The notes: generated from the sequence alone by a model not told the origin. Positions 1 through 14,214 are shown, counted from the stretch's first letter. The stretch is 64,000 bases of DNA from Alitta virens (GCA_932294295.1 OW028582.1:38972204-39036203); one strand, 5' to 3'. Numbers and translations: made by a program.

Positions 1-1551
1 ACCCAAAACGTTGATCCATATATGTAAAGCTAGACTTATTTCATGCAGGACTAACAATATATTTGGTGGTCAGTGACACTATACAACCAACAAACTGTAG
101 TATCCGAATGACTGAATGTTGAAGTGTTACTTGACAGACGCCCTTTGATTATTGATGGGACATGAGAGTCTGATGAGACACCTGTCCTGGCTGGTGCCAA
201 CATCTCCCATTGAAGGATGCAGTGTCACCTGTCCTGTATCATGTACCTGTCTATTACATGGTGCAAACAAATGATCAGAGATCAACTCTTTGATCTTGGG
301 CCACACCTGCTACCCGCACTTGAGAAAGGCTCATGCTGTCCCGTCCTGGTCTGATATATCACACTGCAGAGTCAATTCTCATCTTCATTTGCCTGGATCA
401 TTGTCATGCTAGACAGCCATACGAGGAATCTGGGTGTGTCTGGAGAGCCCACCAACTGATAAAGCCAGAAGTCACAAAAGTTAGGCCAAAGAAGCATGCG
501 GAGCTGAAACACAGCGTCACGTGGAGTGGAGATGGAGAGGGGGTATGCCAAGGCAGCCTAATAACGCCCTGGAATCCATCCAGTTGGCATGAACAACCAC
601 AAACAACGCAGCCAGATATATCATGTTTGCTTTTTGTTCATTTTATGGCAAACCTTTGAATTAGGTGTCAAAACACATGCTCTTCTCCCAGCAGGTGATC
701 CAAGTTGTCTGCGACAAGTATTGAAAGATAATTCAAAGAAATCTGTGATCCAAACAGAATCGTTGTGTCCAATTGGTAAATAGATAAATTTTTCATCCAC
801 AATGACGTCACAATGCTTTCTCAAGACGAATTCTCGCCCACAATAACCTACACATGTAATGGCCTTTCTTGGTGGGATTAAAAATGTTAAATGAACGTTT
901 AGAGATTCGACCTTTACTAAATTCATAATGTTTTCAGTGAATGGGGCGTTTTATTTGTGTCTGGCCAAATGAAAGAAACTCAGCCGGCATACCTTGTCAC
1001 TGAGGCCTTCGCAAAGTCCAGACAAAGCTTTTAGCACTAATGCCCAGCCACCCCCGAGACGGGGATCACTTCAAAAGCCTAAAAAACCAATGAGAGGATT
1101 TGCCTAAGGGTCAGCACTGCGCCCTGCTCTCTACTCTATTCTCTCTTTCAAGTGGAATTCAGTGTAATCTAATGACTGTAAATGAACAAGAACCATGGCT
1201 TCTTAATGGTACGATGTATTAGCGAGGCTGTTGCTATGATGAATGCAAGATGCGATAAGTGAGTCTGCACAACAAAATATGTCTGAGAAGCTGTCTTCGT
1301 TGCAGTCATACATGCATCATGGCCATCCGAAGCATGTCACAACATGTAGAGTTGCAGCTGCAGGTAGCACTAGGCATGTGGGACGCATTCACTCTTTCAC
1401 TGCAGAAGGTGTGTCATCCTAAGACATACTTTTGAATTGGCTCCTTGGTAAAGTATGTATACTCGGGTGTCTTCCCCCAACATACATTAAGTATACATCT
1501 ATGTACATATATGTGTTCTATTATTGCAAAAAATGTACTTTGTATGTTGGA
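1..1551. other. Intergenic, no gene recognised
   Basis: I see no convincing exon in this stretch on either strand. The open frames around 333-926 overlap on both strands, lack family motifs and have no paired splice sites. No repeat structure of note was seen before the retroelement-like tail at about 1552. Confidence 0.6.
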
Positions 1552-1580
1552 AATAAAAAGAAATCAATCAATCAATCAAA
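1470..1580 (+). repeat. Possible retroelement 3' tail ending in (AATC)n
   Basis: An AATAAA signal at 1552-1557 is followed directly by four to five AATC units (1562-1579). CR1/L2-like LINEs and their SINEs often end in a short tandem tail rather than poly-A, and other tails of this kind occur here (ACAT at 10.3 kb, TTATC at 51.2 kb). No coding part is visible upstream, so this is either a solo 3' end or a simple microsatellite. Confidence 0.35.
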
Positions 1581-1663
1581 TACACACACATAACATGTAG
1601 CATTCAGTGGTATTTTAGCCAGCCAGTATAGCCGGCCAGTAGCCAGTTAGTAGCCAGCCATTG

Positions 1664-1712
1664 GAACCAGCAGGCAAGCAGGCAAGCAAGCAGGCAAGCA
1701 AGCAAGCAGACA
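1664..1712. repeat. (GCAA/GCAG)n microsatellite
   Basis: Tetranucleotide repeat of GCAG and GCAA units. The frame across it reads a lysine/glutamine/alanine run and is not considered a gene. Confidence 0.7.
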
Positions 1713-2106
1713 TCCACCAGGGGCAGCAGGTGACACAGCCTCACCCCCTTAAGTCGTATAATAGGGCGCATGTGTGTGTGTGGCAGTGTATGCCATGGAG
1801 CTGTGCATTTTTGCCTGTTGGGAGGCTCAGCCCATTGGCCGGGGCATCTGATGCCTTCTACGCGCAGCTGTGTTCACCGCCAATTCAATTAGAAGCCGTT
1901 TGGTGCTAGGCTGGGCCCAGGTGGCGCTACAAGGACTGTGCAGCTTCTGCAACCTTCTCCATCTCAACCTTCCAAAGATGCAGCTGCTCCACGTGCGATG
2001 ACAATGAGACCTCGCCTGCCTCCCCTCATCTGCAGACACAGCTACATCCTCTCACTGAAGATGGCGCCTCTGCTAACACACAACCACCTCTTGGCCTAAC
2101 TCAAAC

Positions 2107-2238
2107 AGACAGCCAGAGAGACAGCCAGAGAGACAACCAGAGAGACAGCCAAAGAGACAGCCAGAGAGACAGCCAAAGAGACAGCCAAAGAGACAGCCAA
2201 AGAGACAGCCAAAGAGACAGCCAGAGAGACAGCCAAAG
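2107..2238. repeat. 12-bp minisatellite, 11 units
   Basis: Eleven tandem copies of AGACAGCCARAG, with the eleventh base-class position varying between G and A. The complementary strand has a long Gly-Cys-Leu-rich open frame (2073-2384), which follows automatically from a repeat whose period is a multiple of three. I do not call it a gene. Confidence 0.85.
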
Positions 2239-2249
2239 AGAAACAAGAG

Positions 2250-3778
2250 ACGAACAGGGCCTGGCATTATACAAGCAGACGCCAGGAGGACGTCATATAC
2301 TGCACGAGTCATTATGAGCCGCCCCATTGTTAATCTAAGTTGAACCAGAGTTCTAAATAAATACTGGGTCTGTGGAAAAGACAATTCCCTTCTGCTTTTC
2401 CATAAGCTCTGTCTCTTTTTCTTTCTGAGAAGGAAGGAGTCCTACGCTTGCCTCAGCACAGTTTCAGAGTGCAAGGTTCTAAAAGTTCAATGTGTCCATC
2501 AATGAAGATTCATTTCAAAAGCACACGTACCAGGAATAGACCTCTAACATTGAGTAATAAGTAAGCTACATTAACAGCCCACCAGAATACTCTTTCATGA
2601 TGAGCATTGGTCTCCTGTGCTGAGTACGTCAGCAGAAGTCGATAATGGCACTTTGTATCTTTCATGTCGAACGTGGAAGTAACTTGTGATGTTTCTGAGA
2701 AATGTTAGATCAAGTGCATGAGATGTGACTTGGCTCTGCACACCTGCCCCTCTCAGCGTAGCACACGCGTCAGCAAATGCATGCACGGGGCTGCAACACA
2801 AGGCATGTGCAGCCATTGCCAGCCAGCTACAGCACAAGCTCACTATAACTACTAACTGGCATTGTACAAGAAATGCTCACTGCACCTGTCAGCTCAGAAC
2901 ACACCCAACTGTTAATCTCTTTACTCAGAATAGTCTCCTAAATCAACAGGCGGCCACAGCGAGTGTCAATCTCCGCTCAATCTGCAATGGAATGATGTCC
3001 GTTTTGCATGATGCCCATTTCGCGTGTGGCCCATTTGCCTGACCACCTGGGCTATTAATAGATGTCCACCCGCAGACTGTTACATACTGACGCTGTCTGA
3101 TTAAAGTGTTTCATGCTCAACAGTTGATTCTGGCTAATCTTATTTCCCCAATGAAACGATGGTATATAAATGTCAGTTTTCTTGGCCTTAAAGAGTCTTT
3201 GCTTTACCAAAAGAAACCACCGCTGTCACAGTTTGTCTGAGATGGAGGATGATGTTATGACGATTTATCCCATCATACAGGACAGGGGCTGAAATGACTT
3301 CAACTAAGCAGGGAACAGGTTTTGAACTCATAAAACCAGAATTAGCGTCTGGGGAGCCATACCAGTCTGCCATCCTGGGACCCTTGAATCACTTTTGAGT
3401 TTTGCTTGAGAAAGTTCTCAGAATGAGCAAAGAGATGGCCGACCATGAAATGGCAGAGCCATTCATGTGACTGACAGTGGAATGAAGAGAAACACTGCCC
3501 AGAGAATGGCCAGAATATAGTATGACACATGTTGAATGTTGTTGTTGAATGTTGTTGAATGCCTGGCCCGCAACTATTCATTAAAGGGAGCGCGCAAGGT
3601 GTTATGGGACGGTTCAATCAGCGCCGCGGAAATTGGCGGCAAGCAGACAGCAGGTGCGCGCGCAGGAAATGGACTTCCTGTGAAAACATCGTCTGCTTTC
3701 ATCCATCTTGGATCACGTGACCAGAAAGGGGTGCAGGTGCAGCGAGTAATGAGAGAAAGTGCGCACTGGTCCATCATA
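2250..3778. other. Intergenic, nothing recognised
   Basis: No exon, RNA gene or repeat structure could be supported. Short overlapping open frames on both strands have no family resemblance. Confidence 0.55.
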
Positions 3779-3836
3779 GGGGGGGGGGGGGGCTGGGAAG
3801 ACATGTAAGGGGAGCACCTGCCCCCCCCCCCCCCCC
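3779..3836. repeat. Poly-G14 / poly-C16 foldback
   Basis: A run of 14 G (3779-3792) is followed after 28 bases by a run of 16 C (3821-3836). The two runs are complementary and can form a hairpin; the G run could also form a quadruplex. The copy number of such runs is prone to assembly and sequencing error. Confidence 0.85.
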
Positions 3837-6800
3837 TACAAGGGATACCACATGTACACTGCATCGGGGCATGGTATCCAAGTTATAGCTTGTAGGACAT
3901 TGTAGGACATTGTAGATTTGGCTTTGCCACGAGACTATGACGATAACATTATATACCTACTACATATACACATTTGTAATACAAGTGCATGGGATTGTCA
4001 CTCTGCAATGACCGTGGGGTGGAGGGTTCGGACAGGAAGTTAACATGCCACCAAAGCAAAACCCTTCCTCCCATCTCCACCCTATACCCCCCACTTAGCT
4101 AACACTTCTAGAATGACCTATTGATATTTGACCTTCAGGAAGTCATGTAGTCACCAACAAAGTATAGCATGTTTAGCCCACACCCCAATATAATAATATA
4201 TTTTATAACAAGGAGGCAGGCTTCAAGGAGAATCACCCATCTTCACCATGTCAATACCGACTGAAGGATTAGCACTGATTTCCTCCCTCGAAGGTCATCC
4301 TTAAGTGGAATGACGAGGACGGCGCATTACGTAATTAGCCTTAACGTCAGATAACCCACAAGATGTTACGCAATTGGCGTGCCAGCACAAGGCGCCGTCT
4401 GCCGGGCTAATGAAGTGTTATTTGACGACAGATGTCGCTCGGGAGGACAAGCTGTCGTCATGGAAACATTTGTTAGGAGCGAAGGTGAAACCACCTGGCG
4501 GGTGTTCTAAAGACACGTGTCACTCTGATTGGAATGGGCTGATTACGCAACAGACATTCCGCGATCATTCCATGCTCACTCCAATACATTCTGGGATCAT
4601 TATGATCGATAATGCATGTGACATGTTTATCCAATCAACATGTTCACCAGGACATTATTAAAATGATCCAACTGGCGCGCCACCTGTTTCAGCATATAGC
4701 CGGAAGGTCCTTTGTGTAACCTAACATGTTTTAATACCCAGAAAGGACAAACTTAAGAGCATAAGTTCCCAGGGTAAGTTGTTCCCTGTGAGTGGATAAA
4801 AACACCAAACGATTTTGTAGGAATGGGGAATGATACCAACAGCATATCCATGGACCAAGGAGGTGATCCACATAGAATGAATTGTCCATCTGGGCCAGGG
4901 TTAGCATGAGTGCATGAGTGAGAGAATGAGTTAGCCATGCACAATGAGTGAGTGAAGCTGATGAATTGCAATTGCTGGTCATATGGTCATGCATACAACT
5001 AGACCAAAGCAATTAGCAAATGCCTCGGACTCCTTCATTACATTTGGCATTTGATTAGGACGAGTGGGGCCTGGGGCTTTGGTGGGGTGCGGAAAACAAA
5101 GGCGTCTGGTGGAGAATTAGGCACATACAGGAAAAGGGGAAAAATAAATTGATATGCAGTGCATTTAAATGTTGAGATGGACAGTGCTGAGGGAATAACT
5201 GATAGTCAAATATACAGAGTAGATGGTATTGCCTTGATTTGGCCTGAATCGTCAGAGGGTGTGACAAACAAACGAAGATCAAAACAAATACCAAGTTTAC
5301 ATATATCCAACTCTACCGAAAGCAAAGTGCAGATATTTTGCTATAGTTTCGACATGTGGCTGAAAGCCGAGTACATACCATTGCAATAAATGTCCCTTAA
5401 TTAGCATGGTACCAAATGCTGCTGAAGATTGAATTGTGCATTTGTGAAGAGAGGGCTGCAGCTGCATTTGTCAACCCATCTGCTTGGGTGGGTCTCTTTG
5501 AGGAACGGACTGAGATGAGATTATTGACCATGACTAAGGCATGTCCATGTTACATCTGTCCATGCATTGACTCACCCCCCCCCCCCCCTCTTAATTCCTA
5601 TGATTAATTCATCGCTTCATTTGTTCTCCACCCCTCCATTCTCAGACCGACAAATTAAACGCCCTCCCCTGATCAACCCCTTCACGCCTTCAATCATCTT
5701 TTTTCTTTTATTTCTTTTTCTCTTGCTAGAAACTCGAGACATTGAAATCCTTGAAGCTACAGCATTTTCTCCCATGCATTGCAACCACTGATCAAATGTT
5801 GGTTCATTGCAGTCAAATATTTTGCATTCACCAATCTGTCATTTCTCTTGTAATTTCGTGTTGTTAGTGAGTCTTGTAACCTGATAAAGCCAAGGAGAGT
5901 TTGATTATAAAAAAGATTCTGCACGATCCCAAAACCTTTCAGTGTCACTAAGTATAATATATATTATTCTATTCAAATTTGAGCACAAATCATTTCTACA
6001 TGGTAGTCACCATGGCAGTCACCATGTAGGGTCAGGGTGCATGCAATGTCATGCATATTGACATTGTTTGGTGTTGTTTATTTCTGCTTTTAAATGTGAA
6101 TGGACGATTTAGTGAAGCACAATTTGAGAAAAACGTTGTGTGTCCAACATGGCCATTTGAAATGGAAGAAAATCCTGTCATCTTAAAACTTCTCAGATTG
6201 TTGACAAGAAAGAAATTCAAATGCAGAATCTTTTCAAAACAAAGAAGTGAATTGTTGCTCTTGCAAGTATCCAAGTGCCTGTGAATGAATGCAATTGCAA
6301 ACAAGAGAAAGAGGTTGAGATCAGAGAGAGATTTCTCGGCCTGTGAGTGAAATATGTCGTTCGTGATTTAGGAGGACCTTATGGTTTCTTTCTGTTCCTT
6401 TTCACACAGAAACTTGTATTTTATGGCTGCATCCCGGGACACGTAACGACTCGAGTTTCGAAATGGCTGACGCCACGTGGCCAGGTTCTCAGATAATCTG
6501 CAGTTCGCTTTGGAAAACTATTTAGGTATTTCTTCTGCTAGCAAATTTCAAACTTTCTCTTTATAATTCATCGGCGCTTCTTTCTGTTAAAACTTCATAG
6601 TAAAGTAAAACCCATTATGTCTTATTCTCCCCAACTTAGTTTTCAAGTTTAACGCTTCCGCCGAACTACTTTACCAGCCTCAGCTACTTGGGAACTCGGC
6701 GGATGAATTCGAACATGTGGCAGGCAGCACGTGGGCGCCCTCTCGCGGTGTTAACCTAAATATTATTTCCTTATGCAAGGAGAGACATGTGGAGCAGTTT

Positions 6801-8936
6801 GAAGCCCTTGCAATCAATGCAAAGACACAAGTGTGATGCAAAGATGCAAGTTTTTGGCTCAGTAATTCTGCCAGATTATGCTTATGTGGCGGTGACAGGT
6901 TGCACTTTCCCAGGCATCCATGCCGCCTCCCTCCTGCCCCTCTCATATCACACTCCGCATCCTCCCTACTTCTCCTCATATGCCGGCTACTCTTACTTCA
7001 TGCAACCAACTCTCTCTTCATATGTTTGCCCCCTTTCTCATATCACTAGTACCATCCCCAACCCCTCGCCTTTGTCCGTCTGTCCGTCTGTCCGTCTATG
7101 TCTGTCAGTTTGTCCATCCGTGTATGTCTATCCGCCCTTCATGCAATTCCAGACAACCCTCAATTCTCATACCTCCATGGCAACTCCTGTCCCCAAACAG
7201 CAATGCACTATTTCGGTTATTGCCAAATACAAGCTATTGCTCTCCCTGGGCTTGTAGCTCAAGTCTTCAGGCCTTATGCCTCAAATTGCTTGTATTTTAT
7301 TGGCTGCAGAACAAAAATCGTTTTACCAATTGTATGAATCGGCAAATTTGTCATATTAACCACAGGAATGCTATGAAAACTCCATGCAAAGTGACACGAG
7401 ACAGTAGCCCATTGGAAATTCATGGATTCCTGAGATCTGTCTGCCGGAACTATTGCTAGTGTGAACTTCGTCAGAACTTTTGGGGATGAGAATGCTGCAT
7501 TCATCCGCTCACATCTTTTTCCGCTTCCTTCCTGACTTCCTTCCGTCCTTGCAATGCATTCTGGGGGAATTGAGGGGCCATGCACACCTAGAATGGAGAA
7601 GAGAGGAGGAAAGAAGAGAAGAGAGGAGAGGAGGAGAGGAGAGAGACAGCAGCCTGGAAAGGAACATGTGCAAGATGCCCTGCAGCCATTTGTGTCACCC
7701 TACGTTTGACAAACACATGCCTCCTACATATATTGATTACTCTAATTTGCTGTTTGTCTTCTGTCTCTGCTTTTCCTCGCAAAAGCTAATACACGCCGCA
7801 CAGGGTGGCCTCCTTCCCAGGCTCCTATTATAACTAAGCATTGCAGCCAACTCCATCTTGGTTGGTTGGTTGGTTGGCTGGTTGGCTGGTTGCTTGCTTA
7901 CTTGGTTGCTCGTTTGCTTGTTTGCTTGTTTGGTGTGTTGGTTGTTCATTTAATGTAATGCAAGGATTCAAGGAACTAAAACTTTGCATATTGCTCTTAT
8001 ACTACTACTACCATTACTACTACCACTACCACTACTGCTTCTGCTGCTGCTGTTGCTGCCGTTCCCTTGCAAAGGCATCATGCAGGGGGCTGCAGTGGGA
8101 CCCACAGCTGTTGGGGCTGATGTTGGGGGCTGTTAAAGTGTCGGAATGAGGGAGGCTGGCTGGGGTGGCAGGTGGCGCTGGTGTGCGTGTAGGGTGCTGA
8201 ATTCCCTGCCCAATCAGCCCCCCATCCAACCCCCTCCCCCCGGACCTCCAGATTGATGGCTGGCTGCCTCCGCACCTGCTGCCCCCCTGCTCCCCCCTCA
8301 ACACACACACAGACGGGCAGTGGAAAAAGTCAAATAAAACGAACAAGGGTAGCCCGCCCCCCCCCCCCCTACCTCCCCCCAAGTCAACCGTAATCAGTTG
8401 GAAAGATGCAAGTGTTCGAGTAAGGTCATTGAACTTGTAAGTAGGTCACTGTATGATTTAAACTGAATAAATATTGGATATGGTATTAGAAAGTATATAC
8501 AACATCTTGACATTGCAGGGGTTCAAATTGTCCAATAAGTGTGTCAAACAAGAAACTCAAAATGAAAGTGAAGAGTAGTCCGATGAAAATAGTCAGGCAT
8601 TGTCACTAGAGGTCAGTGGTTGAACTCTAAAATGGTCAGTTCAACACAAACTGATCTTCCATACAAAAAATAAAAAGAATGGGAGATAGTCTCTGTTGCC
8701 ATATGTTACCCTCTGTTGGAGATTGCAATATGCAAGGGTCATAAATCCCCCCCCCTTCCCACCCCCAGGATGTGAGCCACTGAAGATAGAATCAGCCTGA
8801 ATGACCACAAGGGACGCTGCAGGACTGACCGCTGGGACGGTCAAATTGAGGCTTAATGCAAACAATGGGACAATCAGCATTGTCCATCAGTCATGGTCAT
8901 CTGATTCGAGTGCTTAATTGCCACGTTCTGAGGGAA
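3837..8936. other. Intergenic with simple repeats only
   Basis: No gene is supported. Visible features are a C14 run at 5575-5588, a small hairpin at about 5999-6030 (nine-base arms CTACATGGT/ACCATGTAG), purine-rich GAGAGG repeats at 7599-7645, a TTGG/TTGC tract at 7858-7940, TAC/CTG triplet repeats at 8000-8057, a C13 run at 8357-8369 and a C9 run at 8747-8755. Open frames here run through these repeats. Confidence 0.55.
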
Positions 8937-10305
8937 TGTATTGCTCATGGTGGCCTCTATGCATTCATTAAAAATTGGGGTAATTGCAATTGACTTGTCT
9001 AAAGCCTTTGATTGCATGCCCCATGGTCTTCTCCTAGCCAAACTGTCGGCCTATGGCTTTGACAGGGATTCTTGTGAACTTATGAAATCTTACATTATGG
9101 AGCGACAACAACGTGTAAATATAGGAGACACTTACTCTGATTGGATTTATAACATCAAAGGAGTGCCACAGGGTTCCATCTTAGGGCCTCTCTTATTTAA
9201 CATTTTTATTAATGATTTTCTGTTCTTCAAATTCAACAGCAAAATTTACAATTATGCCGATGATAACACACTCTGTTGTGCAGACTCAGACTTAGATACA
9301 TTAAAAGATAAACTAAGAGCAGACTGTGTACATGCCATGAAATGGTTTGAAAAGAATAGTATGAAAGCCAATGCAAATAAGTTTCAACTTATGTTTCTAT
9401 CAAGAAACAAAGATGTGGGTTATGAAAATAAATTAACAGTGGATAACATAGATATCACAAGCTCTGACACATACTAGGTGTGGAACTCGATAAGAATCTT
9501 AAGTTTAATAGACACACTGATGAAATATGCAGCCAAGCAGGGAAACAAATAAATGCACTTAAACGAATAAAACATTATCTTGACAAAGATAGCAAGATGA
9601 CAATATACAATAGTTACATTAATAGTAATTTTAATCACTGCTCAGTAGTATGGATGCTCACTAACAAGACCAATGTAGAAAAACTGGAGAGAACTAATAA
9701 AAGGGCAATCCGATTCGCTACAAACAAGTGTCATGAAAGCTATGTAGACATTTGTCATCAAGAAAAACAACTCAATGTGTATAGGAAATGTGTCAAAAAC
9801 ACAGCAATGCTAATGTACAAAGTTAGAAAGGGCATTGCACCAAGTTATGTAAGTGAATTATTTTGCATACAAGAATCACAATATGACATGAGAGACAATG
9901 ACAAATTTACTCTGCCACAATACAATACAGTGCGCTTTGGCAAAAACAGTATTAGATACTATGGGGCTAAACTATGGAATAGTATTCCAGTATCAATAAA
10001 AAAATAGTCAATCACTCAACACTTTCAAATCAGCTGTGAATAAGTGGCTGCTCACATGTGACATTGACTGCATTAAATAAACTGCCGCCACACCCATATT
10101 TCCTGATTATTTTCAGATAACAACTGATCTTGACTACACAATATCATCAACATCCGACGGCAAAGCAGTCCAAGACATTTTGATTGTTGAAACAAATGAA
10201 TGTTTGAATTTTGAATTTTATCTTTATATTTTTTAATAGTCGTGCAGAAGTTTCACAACTTGTATGATTGAATACGACTCAAAATAAACTTTACATACAT
10301 ACATC
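8937..10305 (+). mobile_element. CR1/L2-like LINE, 5'-truncated
   Basis: Only the 3' half of a non-LTR retrotransposon remains. It begins within the reverse transcriptase just before motif A and runs through the thumb and C-terminal region to a 3' UTR ending in AATAAA and an ACAT tail near 10304. Two single-base frameshifts and loss of the 5' end make it inactive. The 5' boundary is inferred from where RT similarity starts. Confidence 0.85.
8941..10080 (+). pseudogene. LINE reverse transcriptase, C-terminal half, frameshifted
   Basis: The first frame (8941-9477) shows RT motif A (DLSKAFD), motif B (GVPQGSILGPLLF) and motif C (YADD). It stops at 9475-9477, where a one-base deletion moves the frame. 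The reading continues from about 9480 through the typical LINE thumb and C-terminal region (LERTNKRAIRF, SQYDMRDN, GAKLWNSIP). A second shift in the A-run near 10000 breaks the last 25 codons, which end at TAA 10078-10080. Upstream fingers and the endonuclease are absent. The two open frames are parts of one broken gene. Confidence 0.85.
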
Positions 10306-13300
10306 TTGCTTGCATTCTGATTTCTGATCAAGAATATGTGCCATGCAAAGAACCCATCATTTCGAGATATTTTGTGAGGTTTACCTTATATTTCTATGTA
10401 GTTGTAACATGTAGGCCTATGCAAGTATCTGATGTCCCACAGAATCCTGCTTCTAACCAAGGAATTAATGAATGAATGAATGAATGAATTTAATACAACG
10501 CCTGTGTGGCATAATGGACACAATTTCTTTTCAACTTCTTTCAGATAACCGTTCAGATTGTAGAGATGTTCAAAACAGTGTCAGCTGAAGTTGTATTTGG
10601 ACGATATAAATGGAGTAACATCGACCGGCAGATGTCGCCAGCAGCCTGAGTGCTATTTTCCATCTCAATGGTACTCAGTTCGTCAAATGCACTGCGGATG
10701 GTAGGCATTTGGTAGGGGAAGTGAAGCAATTCGCAACGAATTGAAATAACACCTTCTAACCTAGGTATGAATTGTCAATAACTCGTTTTAATACCGTTTT
10801 GAATACAGAGTCAAGAATGCTACACGGAAATTTCAGTTGAAATAATGGAAAGCATGCAGTCTCTATAAACTCCACTGCCAAATAACACTCCTTTTTAATG
10901 CACAAGGTGCAGAATGTAAAGAAAGAAAATCTTGATTTGTATTGACCATATTGCCTCGTGAGAGGAGTCCCTCGGATCGAATGTTATCCAACTTTAAATG
11001 AACAGACCCCGAAGAAAAGCATCTGTCTCCGGGGCAACAATCTGTGAGTAAGCTGCGGTTGGAGAGTAAACTCTCAAGCAATGTGGGACTTACTTCTTAC
11101 TCTCTAACCAAACACAGCAGGTCTGTTGTCTGTCTGTTTGTCTGTCTGTTTGTCCGGGTGAAGAAAGAAACAACAAAGACAGGGCACGTGACATAGCTCT
11201 GTTTGACAAGGCCCTCTGGGAATACCTCTATTGTTGCCTTAAAACTGCTCCGAGCAAATCCTTAAGAACGGCATACCATGCACTATAGTAACCTTCATTT
11301 CTTTCAAATATTCTGCAGATTTAAAAGCAACTGTTTTTGGGAACTTTTCAGACGTTTAGCACTAAAAGATACACATATTTATTTAGAACATATTTTCCAA
11401 GGTAACTTGGAATAATTATTGTTAATACAGCTAAGGTGGAATGTTCATAAATGTAGAACCAAAGTTTAAGGAATGTCAGAGGCAAAATAACATTGTCTGG
11501 TGAATCACAAAAGTGTATTAAGAAAGTTATTTTTTTATGTCATTATTATGACAGAAAAACGTGTCAATAAAGAAATGCATAAGAAGCCCAGATCCACGCA
11601 CTTTTGGTTGATATCAAAAGAAATTGTTCAAATGTTGTTATATATGAACTCAAATTAAGTGTTAAAATCACTGCGTTTTTTGCTGGGAATTTTTTGAGCA
11701 AACACAACAGGTTGTACACTTGACAGGACTCAGAGTGACCTTAAACTTTGCTGAGAGAATTTTCCGAGGCTTAAATGGCTGAGCCTTGAATAGAGGGCTC
11801 CCAGGCCAAGGCTTATGTAAACATGCAGACATTTCTATTGCTTTGTATGGACTTCAAAAGGGAACATCTCTACCAAATGACACTCCCTCATGAAGGAGAT
11901 TTGTAAATACCCCGACAAAAAACCCCATGTTCTGTGCTTTTAGTGAAAGATGCCTCATACATTTGGCTAAAAATGCACATCTAGAGTTACTCTTCACAGA
12001 TCAGCAACAAAAGTCCATTTCACTGGCCACACTGAACACAAAAACTCTATTGACTCCAACAAACAATTGGTTTATTCAAATCCATTGTGAAATGCTACCA
12101 TGTCGCTGTCAGTGTTCATAAATCCATTTTATTCCTTATTTATTATTTTTACAATGATTTTGTTTTTCAGTCTATGCAAAACCACTTTTCTCAGTGACAG
12201 GAAAAAGTCTCGCATCGTGGTTCAAAATTCCAAGCCTTAGCATCTCATCATGACTTCTGCATCAGGCTGGCAATACAAAGCAAACATTGGACTTGACGTC
12301 ATTCAGTAGAAGCCGTTAGATGGCAGCTCTGCAGAGTTTAGCCAAAGGGTTCACAGAGGGCGCCCTGGTCTAGGGCTCATGGAGATGGGAATTTATGGCT
12401 AAATCTCTTATCTCACCAATGCATTCGCTGAAAGCACACTCTTATTGTTGAGAATTGGTTAGCCAAAGAGCATACCATATTTGACACTTAGTCACTAAGT
12501 AAGCAGAAGAAAGCTGAATTTTTAAAATGCATCGAAATAGAACAGGAGAAATAGATTTGACTGCCACAACCAACATATCACAAAAAGGCTGTAAATTATA
12601 TTATACATACAAGACTCAAGACTGGGCATATGGACATGGGAAAGACAGAGGCAGTCCAAATTAAATTCTACCAGAGTTATCGAATTTTGCTAAAACTGTA
12701 TTGACACAGGCAAGCAATTGGTGTCTTCAATTCAATTGTGAAATGTTGACCTTCCCAAGCCTCTGGTTCACTGCTGCAAGGGGCTGCATGTGTAGTTCAT
12801 ATTGTTCAGAGTCTTTGACGCATCCAATTTTTCCTAAAAAGAAAAAAAATAGGACCATTAGCACCGAATTGACAACCAGTAGATCTAATTTCTGCTGTGC
12901 AACGGCAAAGTCCACAGCTCCAGCAAATACTGCAGTATACAGCTGCCATTTGTAGCTGCGGCCAACTTTGTAGGTGCTGCCAATTTTTGCAGGCGCAGTT
13001 ACCTTTCGCCAATTTCTGGCAGCTGCAACAACACTCGCAGCAAAATTGGTAGGCCTGAATTCGGGGCAGCAAGAATCCTGGCGGGGGAGCAAGGAATTTG
13101 ACAGTGTAAAAAGGTAATAATCATACGAAAATAGCCCCGTTCCTGTGCTAAATACTTCGTACCAGAAGAATTAAAAAAAATATCTTGTTTGCCGCTTAGT
13201 TAAATTTAACGTGCGAAGTGATTGATCTACTTTCGGCAACTATCTCGCCATACTTTAATAAAAGTTTATCATATGTCAAAAATAAATATGGGGTAAATCG

Positions 13301-14214
13301 CTGCCACGTTACCTGGTGACATTTTCTAGATACGTGGATGACCACATATAGAAATGAAGGATCTAACTCCCAGTACTGCCACCTGGGGTGTTTTAAGCCC
13401 ATCAGATGGAAGTTCCGTCGTGAGGTAGTCTGTCGAACTACCAGGCCTCTGTGTTGCCATAATAGCCACTCATAATTAGCAAGGTAACGGGTGAGCTGAA
13501 GGTCAAGTTTCAGCGTAAAAATGCATGAGCATATTAAGAGGTAGGAAAAGGCAGACTGACAGAGTCAGAAATGAATAAATTGGAGTCAGCGAAGTTCAAA
13601 TCCAAGGACATGATAAATCCTCTTTTTATAATATCTTCCTTAAACAAAGGTCAGTCGGTTGAAACGGCGACCATCTGTCCCGTCATTTCCGAGATGTTGC
13701 TTAACGAACGAAAGGAGAGACAGGAAGACGGTGGCGCCCTCACTTTACCGGAAACAGGAAACGCGCCATCTTGCGGCCGGATGCCGAACTGGACTCATCT
13801 GCCCAGGGTGGGAGCATCTTGCTGCCTCGCCTCGGGACCACTCATCCATCACAGACGCAAATATTTTTGAAGGAGGTTGTGCGGAATTTGTCAAAAAGAA
13901 ACCAGGCTGACCTTCGCTTAATTGGAGCAAGAGAGCGGACTATTTGTCTTGGCGGACGCACACACTAATTGTGACGTCCTCAGGGGTTACCGGATGAATT
14001 AATGTATTCTTCCGCTCATGTCATTCTATCGGAAATGCACGTAAAAGAACTCGATGGTAAACAAGCTCAGTTATTTGGATATAAAATGAAAATACAAAGA
14101 TTTATGACCCAAATGATACCTGAGTCTTGGATATTAATATACCGAGGAAGTTAGCAGTTAGGTAGTGAAGTTATCTCTGGACAGACAGGTGAATCTCGGG
14201 ACAAACGCTGGCCG
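10306..14214. other. Intergenic, nothing recognised
   Basis: No exon or RNA gene is supported. A short GAAT repeat lies at 10465-10490 and TGTC repeats at about 11118-11155. The open frames between 11927 and 13968 have no recognisable domain and overlap on opposite strands. Confidence 0.5.

Noticed and set aside
2073..2384. Gly-Cys-Leu-rich 103-residue frame on the minus strand
   Set aside because: It is the translation of an 11-unit 12-bp minisatellite; frames stay open over such repeats automatically.
5999..6030. Nine-base-arm hairpin around CCATGG
   Set aside because: Arms this short are expected by chance in 64 kb; noted only.
9480..10007. Separate 175-residue gene next to the RT frame at 8941
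   Set aside because: It is the continuation of the same LINE reverse transcriptase after a one-base frameshift and has no proper start.
10546..10650. Possible coding exon after the acceptor CTTTCAG at about 10545
   Set aside because: The open stretch is short, has no recognisable motif and no convincing donor.
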